This document shows positions 23,313 through 32,385 of a DNA stretch of 64,000 nucleotides, piece by piece; position 1 is the stretch's first letter; each line of letters opens with the position of its first letter. This DNA is from an uncultured Bacteroidales bacterium (lineage in GTDB: Bacteria > Bacteroidota > Bacteroidia > Bacteroidales > Paludibacteraceae), in assembly GCA_902779705.1 (NCBI GenBank), contig CACZCR010000003.1, positions 310,001 through 374,000 of the forward strand, written 5' to 3'. The position numbers and the translations under genes are program-made. Below the pieces are notes generated by a model that did no database searches, had not been told where the DNA came from, and saw only the letters and a program-made list of their open reading frames with translations.

Positions 23313-24927
23313 AGCCAAAATGGTAACTCCTTATGAAGAGTTGCAATTCAAAGTAGCATACGCTTGGACGCGTGTAAGTTCAGAGGGACAAAAATCGCGA
23401 GGTTCGTCTCTTGCATCGCAAGAAGAGGACATTGCTGAATACGCGAAGAAGAATAATATCACTATCAAAAAGTGGTATGGGAAAGACGTAGAAACAGGTA
23501 CGAAAGAAGAGCGTAAGTGTTTTAATACTATGATAGAAAACGCGCGTAAGGATAAGCAAGTCAATGTAATATTGTGTTTTGACTCTAAGCGATTTGGACG
23601 TTTAGGAGGAGGTACAATCAAACTGAAAGACGATTTACTTGATGATGGTATATATGTAATATATACCTCGGAGACAAATTATAATAGGGAAGATGCAGGA
23701 GGTTATTATGCCGATGGTATAAGGGACTTAGGAGGTAAGGTTGACGCGAAATATCGGTACAAGATATGTGCCGATGGCATAGTTCGTATGCTAAGGAGAG
23801 GAGAGTGGTGTTTCCATGTTCCCTTGGGCTACACTCGCGTAAGAAGAGAGGAATATGGCGAAGTGAAGCACCATGTAATCGAAATCAATGAGACGGGCAA
23901 GATACTCCGTAATGCGTGGATTTGGCGCGCGCAAGGTGAACGGGTGATAGACATTGTACATAAACTCAATAGCCTCGGCGTTAGGTTAAGCAATGGTAAA
24001 CCAATTGACGAAAAGAACCTTAGTAGGATATTACGCAATATCTTCTATACGGGATGGATAGAGCACGAATTGATAGACACAGAGAACCATCGCATACGGG
24101 GCAATTACCCTGCGTTGATTGATGAGACTACATTTAATCTCGCTAATGGATTATCTCACGCAGGTTATGTACAGAAGGAAGAGACAACGCCCTTCCCTTT
24201 GAAACGGCATATATACTGCGATTGTTGCGGTGGCGCGCTTACGGGATATACACGAGCACGAAAGAAACACACGCATTTTTACTATAAATGCAACACTCAC
24301 GGTTGCAAGTGTAATTGCAATGCTAATGATATGCACGCTTCGTATCTTGATTTGCTTTCAAGTTACACGGTAAAAGAGGAATTGCGTCCAATAATCAAAA
24401 AGATGCTGAAAAACGAGATGGCAAACTATTTAGGCGATGGTGAACAGACGTTAAAAACGCTACATGGTCGTTGGACGGAGGTTCACAACAAAATGCAGGA
24501 TGTGGAGTATAGATATGCGTTAAGTGAGATACCAAAATCGGCATACGATGTAGCGAAGACACGACTAAGAGAAGAATTGTGCGAGATAACTCATCACATA
24601 GATGAACTCGAAATGCAATTATCGAACACTTTTCCATCCATTGATAAAATGGTGCTAATGTGCTGTAAATTAAGCGATTTATGGCAAAAATCGAACTTCA
24701 AAGAGCGGCAACAATTACAGAATTTAGTATTCCCGAATGGAGTGAGGTACAGCCGACTTTTATCAAATTATCGAACACCTGATGTAAATAAGGTATTCTC
24801 GCTAATACACAATATATCAGATATTTACGAAAAAGAGCAAACAAAAAGCGACTTAGATTTGCCATCTAAATCGCTTCTTGTCGAGAAGAGGCGACTCGAA
24901 CGCCCGACCCCTACGTCCCGAACGTAG
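23293..24927 (+). CDS. Large serine integrase whose gene crosses the attachment site
   Basis: 544 residues as integrated. The resolvase domain has catalytic Ser in 'AYAWTRVSSEGQKSRGSSL' (about 25-40) and 'CFDSKRFGRLGGGTIKL'. A recombinase domain follows ('LGYTRVRREEYGEVKHHVIEIN', 'LSRILRNIFYTGWIEHE'), then a zinc ribbon ('CDCCGGALTGY' with the later Cys-rich 'CNTHGCKCNC') and a coiled-coil region (about 395-480). The last 15 residues come from the attachment repeat and from tRNA-Pro sequence read antisense; the stop lies 47 bp inside the tRNA gene. In the circular element the frame would run from residue 530 into 19470-19565 and end at 560 residues with a different tail. Confidence 0.9.
   Translation: MKKSKIKAKMVTPYEELQFKVAYAWTRVSSEGQKSRGSSLASQEEDIAEYAKKNNITIKKWYGKDVETGTKEERKCFNTMIENARKDKQVNVILCFDSKRFGRLGGGTIKLKDDLLDDGIYVIYTSETNYNREDAGGYYADGIRDLGGKVDAKYRYKICADGIVRMLRRGEWCFHVPLGYTRVRREEYGEVKHHVIEINETGKILRNAWIWRAQGERVIDIVHKLNSLGVRLSNGKPIDEKNLSRILRNIFYTGWIEHELIDTENHRIRGNYPALIDETTFNLANGLSHAGYVQKEETTPFPLKRHIYCDCCGGALTGYTRARKKHTHFYYKCNTHGCKCNCNANDMHASYLDLLSSYTVKEELRPIIKKMLKNEMANYLGDGEQTLKTLHGRWTEVHNKMQDVEYRYALSEIPKSAYDVAKTRLREELCEITHHIDELEMQLSNTFPSIDKMVLMCCKLSDLWQKSNFKERQQLQNLVFPNGVRYSRLLSNYRTPDVNKVFSLIHNISDIYEKEQTKSDLDLPSKSLLVEKRRLERPTPTSRT
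24843..24876 (-). terminator. Terminator of tRNA-Pro, inside the integrase coding region
   Basis: On the minus strand AAGCGATTTAGAT (plus 24864-24876) pairs with ATCTAAGTCGCTT (plus 24846-24858, one mismatch pair), followed by T5. It is element DNA that lies within the 3' part of the integrase gene and replaces the original chromosomal terminator now at 19441-19470. Confidence 0.75.
24878..24889. repeat. Right attachment repeat (attR)
   Basis: TTGTCGAGAAGA, identical to 19468-19479. It includes the last 9 nt of tRNA-Pro (discriminator and acceptor strand) on the minus strand. Confidence 0.8.
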
Positions 24928-24953
24928 TGCGCTACCAACTGCGCTACTTCTCG
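24881..24953 (-). tRNA. tRNA-Pro (anticodon CGG)
   Basis: 73 nt. Acceptor CGAGAAG/CTTCTCG, D stem GCGC/GCGC, anticodon stem CTACG/CGTAG around TTCGGGA, T stem GGGCG/CGCCT, discriminator A, no encoded CCA. It is intact despite the insertion. It begins 22 bp after the lipoprotein gene with no promoter in between, so it is probably cut from the lipoprotein transcript. Confidence 0.95.
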
Positions 24954-24975
24954 CTCAAGTTCTTGGCTAATTATT

Positions 24976-25377
24976 TTATTTATTAACCACGAACTCTACA
25001 TCGGCATTTTCGCCGCGATGGATCTTAACCGTTTTCTCCTGCCACTGACGAGATCCCTCATCATAAACATAAAAGTAGAAATCCAAGCTATTAACCATCA
25101 ATGGGATATTAAAGGTCACAGTACCTTGTGCATTAGTTACTACATAATCAACCTCCTCCAGACGCTGGTCATCTTCTTTGAGCGGGTCTGTCGGATCCGG
25201 TGTGAAGATGTCAATTATACTAGAAGCCAAGTCAGTGTAATACACTTTGCGATTAGCAACTGGAGCACCTTCTGTGTCCGTAACAGAGACTGTCACTTGT
25301 GAGTTCTCAACTTTGCAGGACGAGAATCCGAGAACAAGCGATAAACATGTTACTGCGATCAATAAATACTTCTTCAT
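24976..25377 (-). CDS. Small lipoprotein with a single Ig-like/carboxypeptidase-regulatory-like domain
   Basis: 133 residues. Lipoprotein signal 'LVLGFSSC' (lipid on Cys 21), then a beta-rich domain: 'VTVSVTDTEGAPVANRKVYY' at the start and 'VTNAQGTVTFNIP' in the middle match the Big/CarboxypepD_reg-like pattern of short beta sandwiches. No enzymatic motif is visible. It is likely anchored at the outer membrane or cell surface. It has its own strong promoter and seems to carry tRNA-Pro at its 3' end. Confidence 0.7.
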   Translation of the reverse strand: MKKYLLIAVTCLSLVLGFSSCKVENSQVTVSVTDTEGAPVANRKVYYTDLASSIIDIFTPDPTDPLKEDDQRLEEVDYVVTNAQGTVTFNIPLMVNSLDFYFYVYDEGSRQWQEKTVKIHRGENADVEFVVNK

Positions 25378-25402
25378 AAGACCTTTATTTTGTTTGCGGC
25401 TG

Positions 25403-25434
25403 CAAAAGTACTGCTTTTTTTTGACATACGCAAA
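25403..25434 (-). promoter_or_regulatory. Promoter of the lipoprotein and tRNA-Pro
   Basis: Minus strand TTTGCGTATGTC (TTTG at plus 25431-25434), 20-nt spacer, TACTTTTG (plus 25403-25410). Confidence 0.85.
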
Positions 25435-25445
25435 TAAAAAACACT

Positions 25446-27767
25446 TTATTTTGCATTTTTCCGCATAAAAGTGCGTTTTGTCGTCGATTTTTGTGCCGGT
25501 TCAGAGGTATTTACCACTAAACGGACGTATTGTTCGGTCAAATCGGACTCGGTGGCATTACGCGGCAGACGGTAGTTGCCTTGCGGTGTTTTGATGTACA
25601 TACCATATCGTCCATTGAGCACCTGAATATCTCCCCAATCACGTACGGGTTGTAATTCTTCCTGCTTGCGAGATATCATATCTTTGGCTTGCAGCGGTGT
25701 TATCTCCATCGGGTCGATGTTCTTAGGGATGGTAATATAAACATCCTTGTAGTGTACATACGCGCCATACTTACCCTCGCCTATGATAATAGGTTCTCCT
25801 CCCCACTCACAAAGGGTGTATGGCAACGAGTGTTTGAACAGTTCCAAAGCCTCTTTGAGGGTAACAGAGAATAGTGATTGTCCTTTCTTAAGGCTAGCGA
25901 AGCGTGGTTTTTCAGTCTCGCTATCCCCCAACTGGACACAAGGTCCGAGTTTGCTGATCTTAGCATAGACGGGGTCGCCTGATGCGGGATCGGTGCCAAG
26001 CAATCTTGCAGCCACCTTGCCGGACGGAATAGAGGTCAGCATCGGTTTGAATGTGCGGTAGAAAGTATCTACAGTCTTGACCCAATCAGCTTGTCCTTCG
26101 GCGATGCTATCGAATTGTTCTTCAGAATTGGCTGTAAAGTCATAACTCAGTATATCCGGGAATTGCTCCACCAGGAAGTCGTTGGTGATACGCCCCAAGT
26201 CGGTAGGAAGTAGTTTCTGGCTGTCAGCTCCGGCTATCTCTTGACGGGTATATTCTTGGAGTTTATCATTCTTGAGAGCGAACACATTATAGTCACGTTT
26301 TTTTCCTGCTATTGATCCGCGCTCTACGTACTTGACATGTTGGATAGTCTCGATGATCGTGGCATAGGTGGATGGGCGTCCAATACCCAGTTCTTCCATT
26401 TTCTTTACAAGTGTAGCCTCGGTGTATCGGAAAGGAGGCTTGGTGTAGGTTTGGGTGGCGGTGACTGTCTGACGGCGCAAGCGCTCATGGAGTGCCATGT
26501 GTGGCAGTACACGAGGACCTTCTTCATTCTCATCGGTGGACTGAACATAGACGCGCATAAATCCGTCGAAGTTAACCACTTCGCCAGTAGCTACAAAGCG
26601 ATGTTCTGAATTCGATATCGACACCTCCATACGTGTGGTCTCAATCTCAGCATCAGCCATTTGGGATGCCAGTGTACGTTTCCATATTAGTTCGTACAGT
26701 TTCTGTTCGTCTGCAGTATGTCCGGCACTGTGTCTATCCATATAGGTAGGACGGATAGCCTCGTGTGCTTCCTGTGCTCCTTTAGACGAGGTTGTAAACT
26801 GACGTGAATGTGAATAGCGGTCTCCATACTCAGCTACGATCTCTTGTTTGGCGGTATTAATAGCCAGTTGGCTGAGGTTGACCGAGTCGGTACGCATATA
26901 CGTGATTAATCCACTCTCATAGAGTGATTGTGCCAATCGCATAGTCTTGGAAACGGCAAAGTGCAACTTGCGTGCAGCTTCCTGTTGGAGCGACGAGGTC
27001 GTGAAGGGTGGTGCTGGCAGACGGTGTTGCGGTTTGCGTTGGATGTCCTCTATGCGGAAATTGGCCATACGGCATTGTTCCAAGAAGGCAATTGCATCCT
27101 TTTTGTGCGCAAACGTATGATTTAATACGGTATGAAGCACACTGGCATCACCCGGGTTGACGCCTGTAAAGTCAGCCGTGATACGATAGTGAGACGTAGT
27201 AACAAAATTCTCTATCTCGCGCTCACGCTCCACAATCAGGCGCACAGCTACGGATTGTACACGACCTGCAGACAAGCCGGTGGTCACCTTTTTCCACAGA
27301 ATAGGAGAGAGTTCGAATCCTACTATACGATCTAGTACACGGCGTGCCTGTTGGGCATTGACAAGATTATAATCTATATCGCGCGGTTGTTGGATGGCCT
27401 GCTGAATAGCGGTCTTTGTTATCTCATGAAAGACGATACGCTTGGTGTGTTTTGGATCAAGATTCAATACCTCCTTAAGATGCCATGCGATCGCTTCTCC
27501 CTCACGGTCTTCATCGGAAGCTAGCCAAACAGTATCCGCTTTGGCAGCCTCGGTGCGCAAGGTCTCCAATAGATGCTCTTTTTTAGGGTCGGTTACATAG
27601 TTGGGAGCATAGTTATGCTCGAAATCGATTCCCATCGAGTTTTTGCCCAGCGGCTCTATGTCACGAATATGTCCCTGCGAGGAGAGTACATGATAATCTG
27701 AACCAAGAAACTTCTCAATCGTCTTTGCTTTCGCAGGAGACTCAACAATAACTAAATTCTTACTCAT
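25446..27767 (-). CDS. topA: DNA topoisomerase I
   Basis: 773 residues. Type IA enzyme that relaxes negative supercoils. The TOPRIM domain has 'IVESPAKAKTIEKFLG' and 'ASDEDREGEAIAWHL'; the catalytic Tyr is in 'GLITYMRTDSVNLS' near residue 290. The C-terminal third holds short Gly/Tyr-rich topoisomerase repeats ('GEGKYGAYVHYKDVYITIP', 'NGRYGMYIKTPQGNYRLP') in place of Cys4 zinc fingers, as common in this phylum. It ends in a short basic tail. It has its own promoter. Confidence 0.96.
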   Translation of the reverse strand: MSKNLVIVESPAKAKTIEKFLGSDYHVLSSQGHIRDIEPLGKNSMGIDFEHNYAPNYVTDPKKEHLLETLRTEAAKADTVWLASDEDREGEAIAWHLKEVLNLDPKHTKRIVFHEITKTAIQQAIQQPRDIDYNLVNAQQARRVLDRIVGFELSPILWKKVTTGLSAGRVQSVAVRLIVEREREIENFVTTSHYRITADFTGVNPGDASVLHTVLNHTFAHKKDAIAFLEQCRMANFRIEDIQRKPQHRLPAPPFTTSSLQQEAARKLHFAVSKTMRLAQSLYESGLITYMRTDSVNLSQLAINTAKQEIVAEYGDRYSHSRQFTTSSKGAQEAHEAIRPTYMDRHSAGHTADEQKLYELIWKRTLASQMADAEIETTRMEVSISNSEHRFVATGEVVNFDGFMRVYVQSTDENEEGPRVLPHMALHERLRRQTVTATQTYTKPPFRYTEATLVKKMEELGIGRPSTYATIIETIQHVKYVERGSIAGKKRDYNVFALKNDKLQEYTRQEIAGADSQKLLPTDLGRITNDFLVEQFPDILSYDFTANSEEQFDSIAEGQADWVKTVDTFYRTFKPMLTSIPSGKVAARLLGTDPASGDPVYAKISKLGPCVQLGDSETEKPRFASLKKGQSLFSVTLKEALELFKHSLPYTLCEWGGEPIIIGEGKYGAYVHYKDVYITIPKNIDPMEITPLQAKDMISRKQEELQPVRDWGDIQVLNGRYGMYIKTPQGNYRLPRNATESDLTEQYVRLVVNTSEPAQKSTTKRTFMRKNAK

Positions 27768-27796
27768 TCAATCCTATTTTTTTCCAATTCGGGCTG

Positions 27797-27828
27797 CAAA
27801 AGTACAATATTTTTTTTATTTATGCAAA
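27797..27828 (-). promoter_or_regulatory. Promoter of topA
   Basis: Minus strand TTTGCATAAATA (TTTG at plus 27825-27828), 20-nt spacer, TACTTTTG (plus 27797-27804). Confidence 0.8.
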
Positions 27829-27851
27829 TTTTTTTATTTATTATTTTTTTA

Positions 27852-27883
27852 TTTGCATATGTCAAAGATAATTATTATCTTTG
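27852..27883 (+). promoter_or_regulatory. Promoter of the NfeD-FloA unit
   Basis: TTTGCATATGTC from 27852, 20-nt spacer, TATCTTTG at 27876-27883. It is back-to-back with the topA promoter. Confidence 0.85.
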
Positions 27884-27907
27884 CACCCTGAAATATTTTT
27901 TTTGATT

Positions 27908-28240
27908 ATGACACACATTATTTTGGTCTCAATTTTGGTCTTGGCGGGCGTGCTTTTGCTCGTAGCTGAGATGTTCCTGATACCCGGATTCGGTATCGCC
28001 GGTATCAGCGGATTTGGATGTTTGGCAGTGGCTGTTGTATGGGCTTATCTTAAGATAAGTATCACTGCCGGGTATATCACTTTGGGTGCATGCGTAGCCC
28101 TGTCAGGATTGGCTATATGGGGCTTTGTCCACTTTCGTGCGATTGACAAGATGGCTTTGGATACGAAGATCGACGGGCATGTAACCCTTGCCAACAACAA
28201 GTTGCAGAAAGAGGAAAACAGCGAACCAAAAGCTGAGTGA
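27908..28240 (+). CDS. NfeD-like short membrane protein
   Basis: 110 residues from ATG 27908; an in-frame TTG at 27881 lies in the promoter. Three membrane helices with 'LLLVAEMFLIPGFGIAGISG', the hallmark of the NfeD membrane domain, and no soluble OB domain after them. Short NfeD proteins pair with SPFH/flotillin proteins; here floA follows by 43 bp. It is probably part of a membrane microdomain complex. Confidence 0.8.
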   Translation: MTHIILVSILVLAGVLLLVAEMFLIPGFGIAGISGFGCLAVAVVWAYLKISITAGYITLGACVALSGLAIWGFVHFRAIDKMALDTKIDGHVTLANNKLQKEENSEPKAE

Positions 28241-28283
28241 TTCCGTTACAATATATGTTTAACCCCTCAAACCAAGAAAAAGT

Positions 28284-29261
28284 ATGGATGTTATTTCTAT
28301 GGTGCTGATTTGCCTAATAGGCATCGCCCTTTGTATTTTCTTCTACTATGTGCCGTTTATGTTGTGGATCAATGCTGGTGTTAGTGGCGTTCACATCAGT
28401 CTGGTACAGTTATTTTTGATGCGAATCCGTAAGGTGCCGCCCACAAAGATTGTCAATTGTATGATAGAGGCTCACAAGGCCGGTTTGACAGACGTCAAGC
28501 GTGATGGGCTGGAGGCACACTATCTGGCAGGTGGTCATATAGAACGTGTGGTTCATGCTTTGGTATCTGCCAGCAAAGCCGGTATATCGCTGCCCTTCCA
28601 GATGGCAACAGCTATCGATTTGGCAGGTCGTGATGTATTCGAAGCCGTACAGATGTCGGTTAACCCCAAAGTGATTGATACTCCTCCTGTGACTGCAGTG
28701 GCAAAAGACGGTATCCAGTTGATAGCTAAAGCGCGTGTGACTGTGCGGGCTAACATTAAGCAGTTGGTAGGTGGTGCCGGTGAGGATACCATTCTTGCCC
28801 GTGTAGGTGAAGGTATTGTCAGCTCGATTGGTAGCGCCGAAAGCCACAAGCAGGTGCTAGAGAATCCTGATAGTATCTCTAAGTTAGTGCTGTCTAAGGG
28901 TCTAGACGATGGTACTGCATTTGAAATCTTGTCTATTGATATCGCCGATATTGATGTAGGTAAGAACATCGGTGCACAATTACAGATGGATCAGGCGGAG
29001 GCAGATAAGAATATCGCTCAGGCTAAGGCAGAGGAACGTCGTTCTATGGCTATTGCCAGTGAGCAAGAAATGAAAGCCAAAGCACAAGAGGCACGCGCTA
29101 AGGTGATTGAAGCTGAAGCTCTGGTGCCGCAAGCAATGGCAGAAGCGTTCCGCAACGGCAACTTGGGTATCATGGACTACTACCGTATGCAGAATATGCA
29201 GGCAGATACTGCTATGCGCGAGAATATCGCAGGCGGTACGGATGCGAAAAAGAAGAAATAG
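28284..29261 (+). CDS. floA: Flotillin-like protein FloA
   Basis: 325 residues. An N-terminal membrane hairpin (about 5-30), then an SPFH domain ('[30 protein letters not shown]', '[16 protein letters not shown]', '[25 protein letters not shown]') and a charged Glu/Ala-rich helix (about 235-285) with '[11 protein letters not shown]' typical of FloA. It organises functional membrane microdomains. It follows the NfeD gene and shares its promoter. Confidence 0.95.
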   Translation: MDVISMVLICLIGIALCIFFYYVPFMLWINAGVSGVHISLVQLFLMRIRKVPPTKIVNCMIEAHKAGLTDVKRDGLEAHYLAGGHIERVVHALVSASKAGISLPFQMATAIDLAGRDVFEAVQMSVNPKVIDTPPVTAVAKDGIQLIAKARVTVRANIKQLVGGAGEDTILARVGEGIVSSIGSAESHKQVLENPDSISKLVLSKGLDDGTAFEILSIDIADIDVGKNIGAQLQMDQAEADKNIAQAKAEERRSMAIASEQEMKAKAQEARAKVIEAEALVPQAMAEAFRNGNLGIMDYYRMQNMQADTAMRENIAGGTDAKKKK

Positions 29262-29264
29262 TTG

Positions 29265-30053
29265 ATGCGTATAGCATTGTTACAATATCCTATCGTGTGG
29301 GCAGATAAGGAGGCTAATCTTTATCTGCTCCGCGAGCGGATAGAGCAGATTAAGGGTCAAGCCGACATCGCTGTGGTGCCAGAAATGTTTTCTACAGGTT
29401 TCTGCACGGGTCATCCCGAATTGGCAGAGACGTGGGGCGGACCGACCTGTCGTGCCTTGCAAGCATTGGCGGATGAGTATGGGATAGCTATTGTAGGGTC
29501 GATGATTGTCAAGCGCAGTGCTTCGGACGGACTACGTAATCGCGGATTTATGTTCCGGCCTAATGATAGACCGCTCTGTCAGGATAAGCGTCACTTGTAC
29601 CGTACTGGTGGCGAGGCACGCTTCTTCCACCCTGCTAAGCGACAGGCAGACTGGGAATATAAGGGTGTAAAGATACGCATGTTGATCTGCTATGATCTGC
29701 GTTTCCCAGTATGGGCACGTCAACCGCAAGGTGTTGATAAGATGTACGATCTATTGCTGGTAGTCGGCAACTGGCCCGAAGCACGCGTTCGGTATTGGGA
29801 CGCCTTGATTGCAGCACGCGCTGCGGAAAACCAATGCTACATAGTAGCTGTTAATACGGTAGGAGATGATGGTATGGGATGGCACTATAACGGCCACTCA
29901 TGCGCCTATGATACCTACCTTCGTGAATTGGCACAATTCAAAGACAATGAGTCGGGAACGCGCATTGTCGATCTAGATATGAACCTATTACACCATTTCC
30001 GTGAGGCTTTGCCTTTGTGGCAAGACGCGGATAGGTACAAGATATTGACATGA
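29265..30053 (+). CDS. Carbon-nitrogen hydrolase (nitrilase family, omega-amidase-like)
   Basis: 262 residues from the ATG at 29265, directly after an in-frame TTG. The nitrilase triad is visible: Glu in 'AVVPEMFSTGFC', Lys in 'CQDKRHLYRTGGE' and Cys in 'RMLICYDLRFPVW'. The Phe-Pro after Cys and the ending fit the YafV/Nit2-like omega-amidases, which hydrolyse alpha-ketoglutaramate or similar amides. It overlaps recJ by 4 bp. Confidence 0.88.
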   Translation: MRIALLQYPIVWADKEANLYLLRERIEQIKGQADIAVVPEMFSTGFCTGHPELAETWGGPTCRALQALADEYGIAIVGSMIVKRSASDGLRNRGFMFRPNDRPLCQDKRHLYRTGGEARFFHPAKRQADWEYKGVKIRMLICYDLRFPVWARQPQGVDKMYDLLLVVGNWPEARVRYWDALIAARAAENQCYIVAVNTVGDDGMGWHYNGHSCAYDTYLRELAQFKDNESGTRIVDLDMNLLHHFREALPLWQDADRYKILT

Positions 30054-31774
30054 TAGAATCCGTTTGGCAAATACCTACCCTTAGTGAGGAACAACGTGCC
30101 TTGCATAAGCGTTTGGCACGCGAGTTGAACATCAGCGAGTTGAGCGCGCAGATACTAGCAGACCGCGGACTGACTACTGCGGAGGCAGCGCGTGCATTTA
30201 TCCGTCCTTCGATGGAAGATCTGCACGATCCTTTTTTGATGCGCGACATGGAACATGCCGTCATACGTCTTCATCACGCGATAGAGAAACATGAGCGTAT
30301 CATGGTCTATGGTGATTATGATGTGGATGGCATCACTGCTGTGGCATTGATGTTCAGTTTTCTGAGACACCTAACCAACAATCTCATTTTTTATATTCCG
30401 GACCGTCACAGCGAAGGTTATGGTATATCGTTCAAAGGTATCGATACGGCGCAGGCAGAGGGATGCAGTTTGATTGTGGCATTGGATTGCGGCATTAAGG
30501 CTGTGGACAAAGTGGCTTATGCTACCGAGCGCGGGATAGATTTTATTATCTGCGACCACCATACGCCTGGAGATGAGATACCTCAGGCAAAGGCGGTGTT
30601 GAATATGAAACGCACCGATTGTCCGTATCCATTCAAGGAGTTGTCGGGATGCGGTGTGGGATTTAAGTTGGCACAGGCTTATACAGAGCGCTATTGTCTG
30701 GATCGCCAAGGGTTATACCAACTGCTACCGTTACTGGCGATGTCGATTGCATCAGATATCGTGCCTATAGTGGATGAGAATCGCACGCTGGCTTCGTTTG
30801 GACTAAGACATATCAATCGCCAGCCGTCTATCGGACTGCAAGCTATTATGCGTGTGGCAGGTATAGAGGGACAGACTGTGACTATATCGGATTTGGTGTA
30901 TAAGATCGGGCCACGTATCAATGCGGCAGGACGTATGCGCAGCGGTGTAGAAGCGGCTCAACTGCTTATAACGACCGATCCGGAGTATGCAGATCAGTTG
31001 GCACAGGAGATCAATGAACATAATAACGAGCGTCGCGACTGTGATAACAAGACTACAGAAGAGGCATTGGCACAGTTGCATGCAGATACAGAGAATGACC
31101 AACGATACAGCACTGTTGTGTATGCGGAAGGGTGGCATAAGGGAGTAGTCGGCATCGCTGCATCACGACTGACAGAGTACTATTATCGTCCGACTATTGT
31201 ATTGACTTCGGATGATGACAGCGGTATCATTTCGGGTTCGGCACGTTCGGTGAGCGATTTTGATATCTATTCGGCTATTGATTCATGTAGCGATCTGCTG
31301 ACCAATTTCGGAGGACATATGTTCGCTGCCGGACTAAGTATGAAGAAGGAGAACCTGCCGGAGTTTAAGCAACGGTTCGAGGCCTATGTAGCGGCCCATA
31401 TACGTCCCGAGCAGATGAAGCCTACTATACAGGTGGAGGCGGAGATAGCATTTGATGAGATCACACCGGAGTTCTATAATATACTTCGTCACTTAGAGCC
31501 TTTCGGGCCCGGCAACCCACGCCCGGTATTTGTAACCCGCAATGTGATCAACAACCGTAACACGCGACGTGTGGGCCGCAACGGAGAGCACTTGAAACTG
31601 GATCTGACTGACCGCACGGCAGCCATCAGTGGTATCGCCTTTGGCGAAGGGGACAAGGCGTTGTATCTGCAGAACGGCAACGCAGCCGACGTATGCTATG
31701 AGTTGGAAGAGAACACGTTCAACCATATCACGTCTATTCAATTACGACCATTAGAAATACGACTAAAACAATAA
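30050..31774 (+). CDS. recJ: Single-strand-specific exonuclease RecJ
   Basis: 574 residues. 5'-3' ssDNA exonuclease of recombination and mismatch repair. The DHH-phosphoesterase motifs are intact: '[13 protein letters not shown]', 'IVALDCGI', '[10 protein letters not shown]'. DHHA1 domain motifs '[10 protein letters not shown]' and '[14 protein letters not shown]...[11 protein letters not shown]' follow, and a C-terminal OB fold begins near 455. It is in a run with amidase, tdk and priA. Confidence 0.95.
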   Translation: MIESVWQIPTLSEEQRALHKRLARELNISELSAQILADRGLTTAEAARAFIRPSMEDLHDPFLMRDMEHAVIRLHHAIEKHERIMVYGDYDVDGITAVALMFSFLRHLTNNLIFYIPDRHSEGYGISFKGIDTAQAEGCSLIVALDCGIKAVDKVAYATERGIDFIICDHHTPGDEIPQAKAVLNMKRTDCPYPFKELSGCGVGFKLAQAYTERYCLDRQGLYQLLPLLAMSIASDIVPIVDENRTLASFGLRHINRQPSIGLQAIMRVAGIEGQTVTISDLVYKIGPRINAAGRMRSGVEAAQLLITTDPEYADQLAQEINEHNNERRDCDNKTTEEALAQLHADTENDQRYSTVVYAEGWHKGVVGIAASRLTEYYYRPTIVLTSDDDSGIISGSARSVSDFDIYSAIDSCSDLLTNFGGHMFAAGLSMKKENLPEFKQRFEAYVAAHIRPEQMKPTIQVEAEIAFDEITPEFYNILRHLEPFGPGNPRPVFVTRNVINNRNTRRVGRNGEHLKLDLTDRTAAISGIAFGEGDKALYLQNGNAADVCYELEENTFNHITSIQLRPLEIRLKQ

Positions 31775-31781
31775 TAAGACT

Positions 31782-32378
31782 ATGTTTTCAGAACGAGACA
31801 CTAAAGGCCCATCACAACGCAGAGGTGGTATCGAAGTAGTTTGCGGAAGTATGTTCTCTGGTAAGACGGAGGAGTTGATTCGCCGTATGAAACGTGCCCA
31901 ATTTGCCAAACAACGTGTGGAGATCTTCAAACCAGCGATTGATGTACGCTACTCGGTGGCCGATGTAGTGAGTCATGACAAGAATGTGATTCAGTCCACC
32001 CCAGTCGATTCGTCTCAACAGATTCTGCTGCTGGCCGACGATATCGATGTGGTAGGTGTTGACGAGGCACAGTTCTTCGACATGGGTATAGTGGATGTGT
32101 GTACCCAACTGGCTGCACGGGGTATACGTGTCATCTGCGCTGGGCTGGATATGGATTTCAAGGGTGTGCCGTTCGGGCCGATGCCTGCATTGATGGCTAT
32201 CGCCGAAGATGTGTATAAAACCCATGCTATCTGCGTGCACTGTGGTGACTTGGCCTATGTGTCGCACCGTCTGGTAGCCTCAGACAAACGTGTACTGCTG
32301 GGTGAGACCGACAGCTACGAGCCGCTCTGCCGCGCATGCTATATGAAAGCGATAGAAGCAGAAGAAGAGGGGCTATAG
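31782..32378 (+). CDS. tdk: Thymidine kinase
   Basis: 198 residues, type II enzyme. The P-loop is '[15 protein letters not shown]', the catalytic Glu is in '[10 protein letters not shown]', and the zinc-binding Cys pairs are in '[14 protein letters not shown]' and 'PLCRACYMK'. It salvages thymidine. It follows recJ by 7 bp. The stop codon TAG starts a small 7-bp repeat that leads into priA. Confidence 0.96.
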   Translation: MFSERDTKGPSQRRGGIEVVCGSMFSGKTEELIRRMKRAQFAKQRVEIFKPAIDVRYSVADVVSHDKNVIQSTPVDSSQQILLLADDIDVVGVDEAQFFDMGIVDVCTQLAARGIRVICAGLDMDFKGVPFGPMPALMAIAEDVYKTHAICVHCGDLAYVSHRLVASDKRVLLGETDSYEPLCRACYMKAIEAEEEGL

Positions 32379-32385
32379 GTTATAG

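Larger units (their letters stand above)
19468..24889. mobile_element. Integrated 5.4-kb element in the 3' end of tRNA-Pro(CGG)
   Basis: A 12-bp direct repeat (TTGTCGAGAAGA at 19468-19479 and 24878-24889) bounds it. The right copy contains the last 9 nt of tRNA-Pro plus 3 nt downstream; the left copy lies at the nitroreductase terminator. Between them are a NUMOD3-like gene, a putative Rep, a candidate RNA, a secreted-protein gene, an XRE gene, a resolvase, a 47-codon ORF and a large serine integrase. There are no capsid, zot-type ATPase or conjugation genes. It is best read as an integrated plasmid-like replicon or satellite rather than a complete phage. Confidence 0.85.

Noticed and set aside
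19468..24889. Filamentous (inovirus) prophage
   Set aside because: The Rep resemblance and size fit, but there is no zot-like ATPase, coat protein or adsorption gene.
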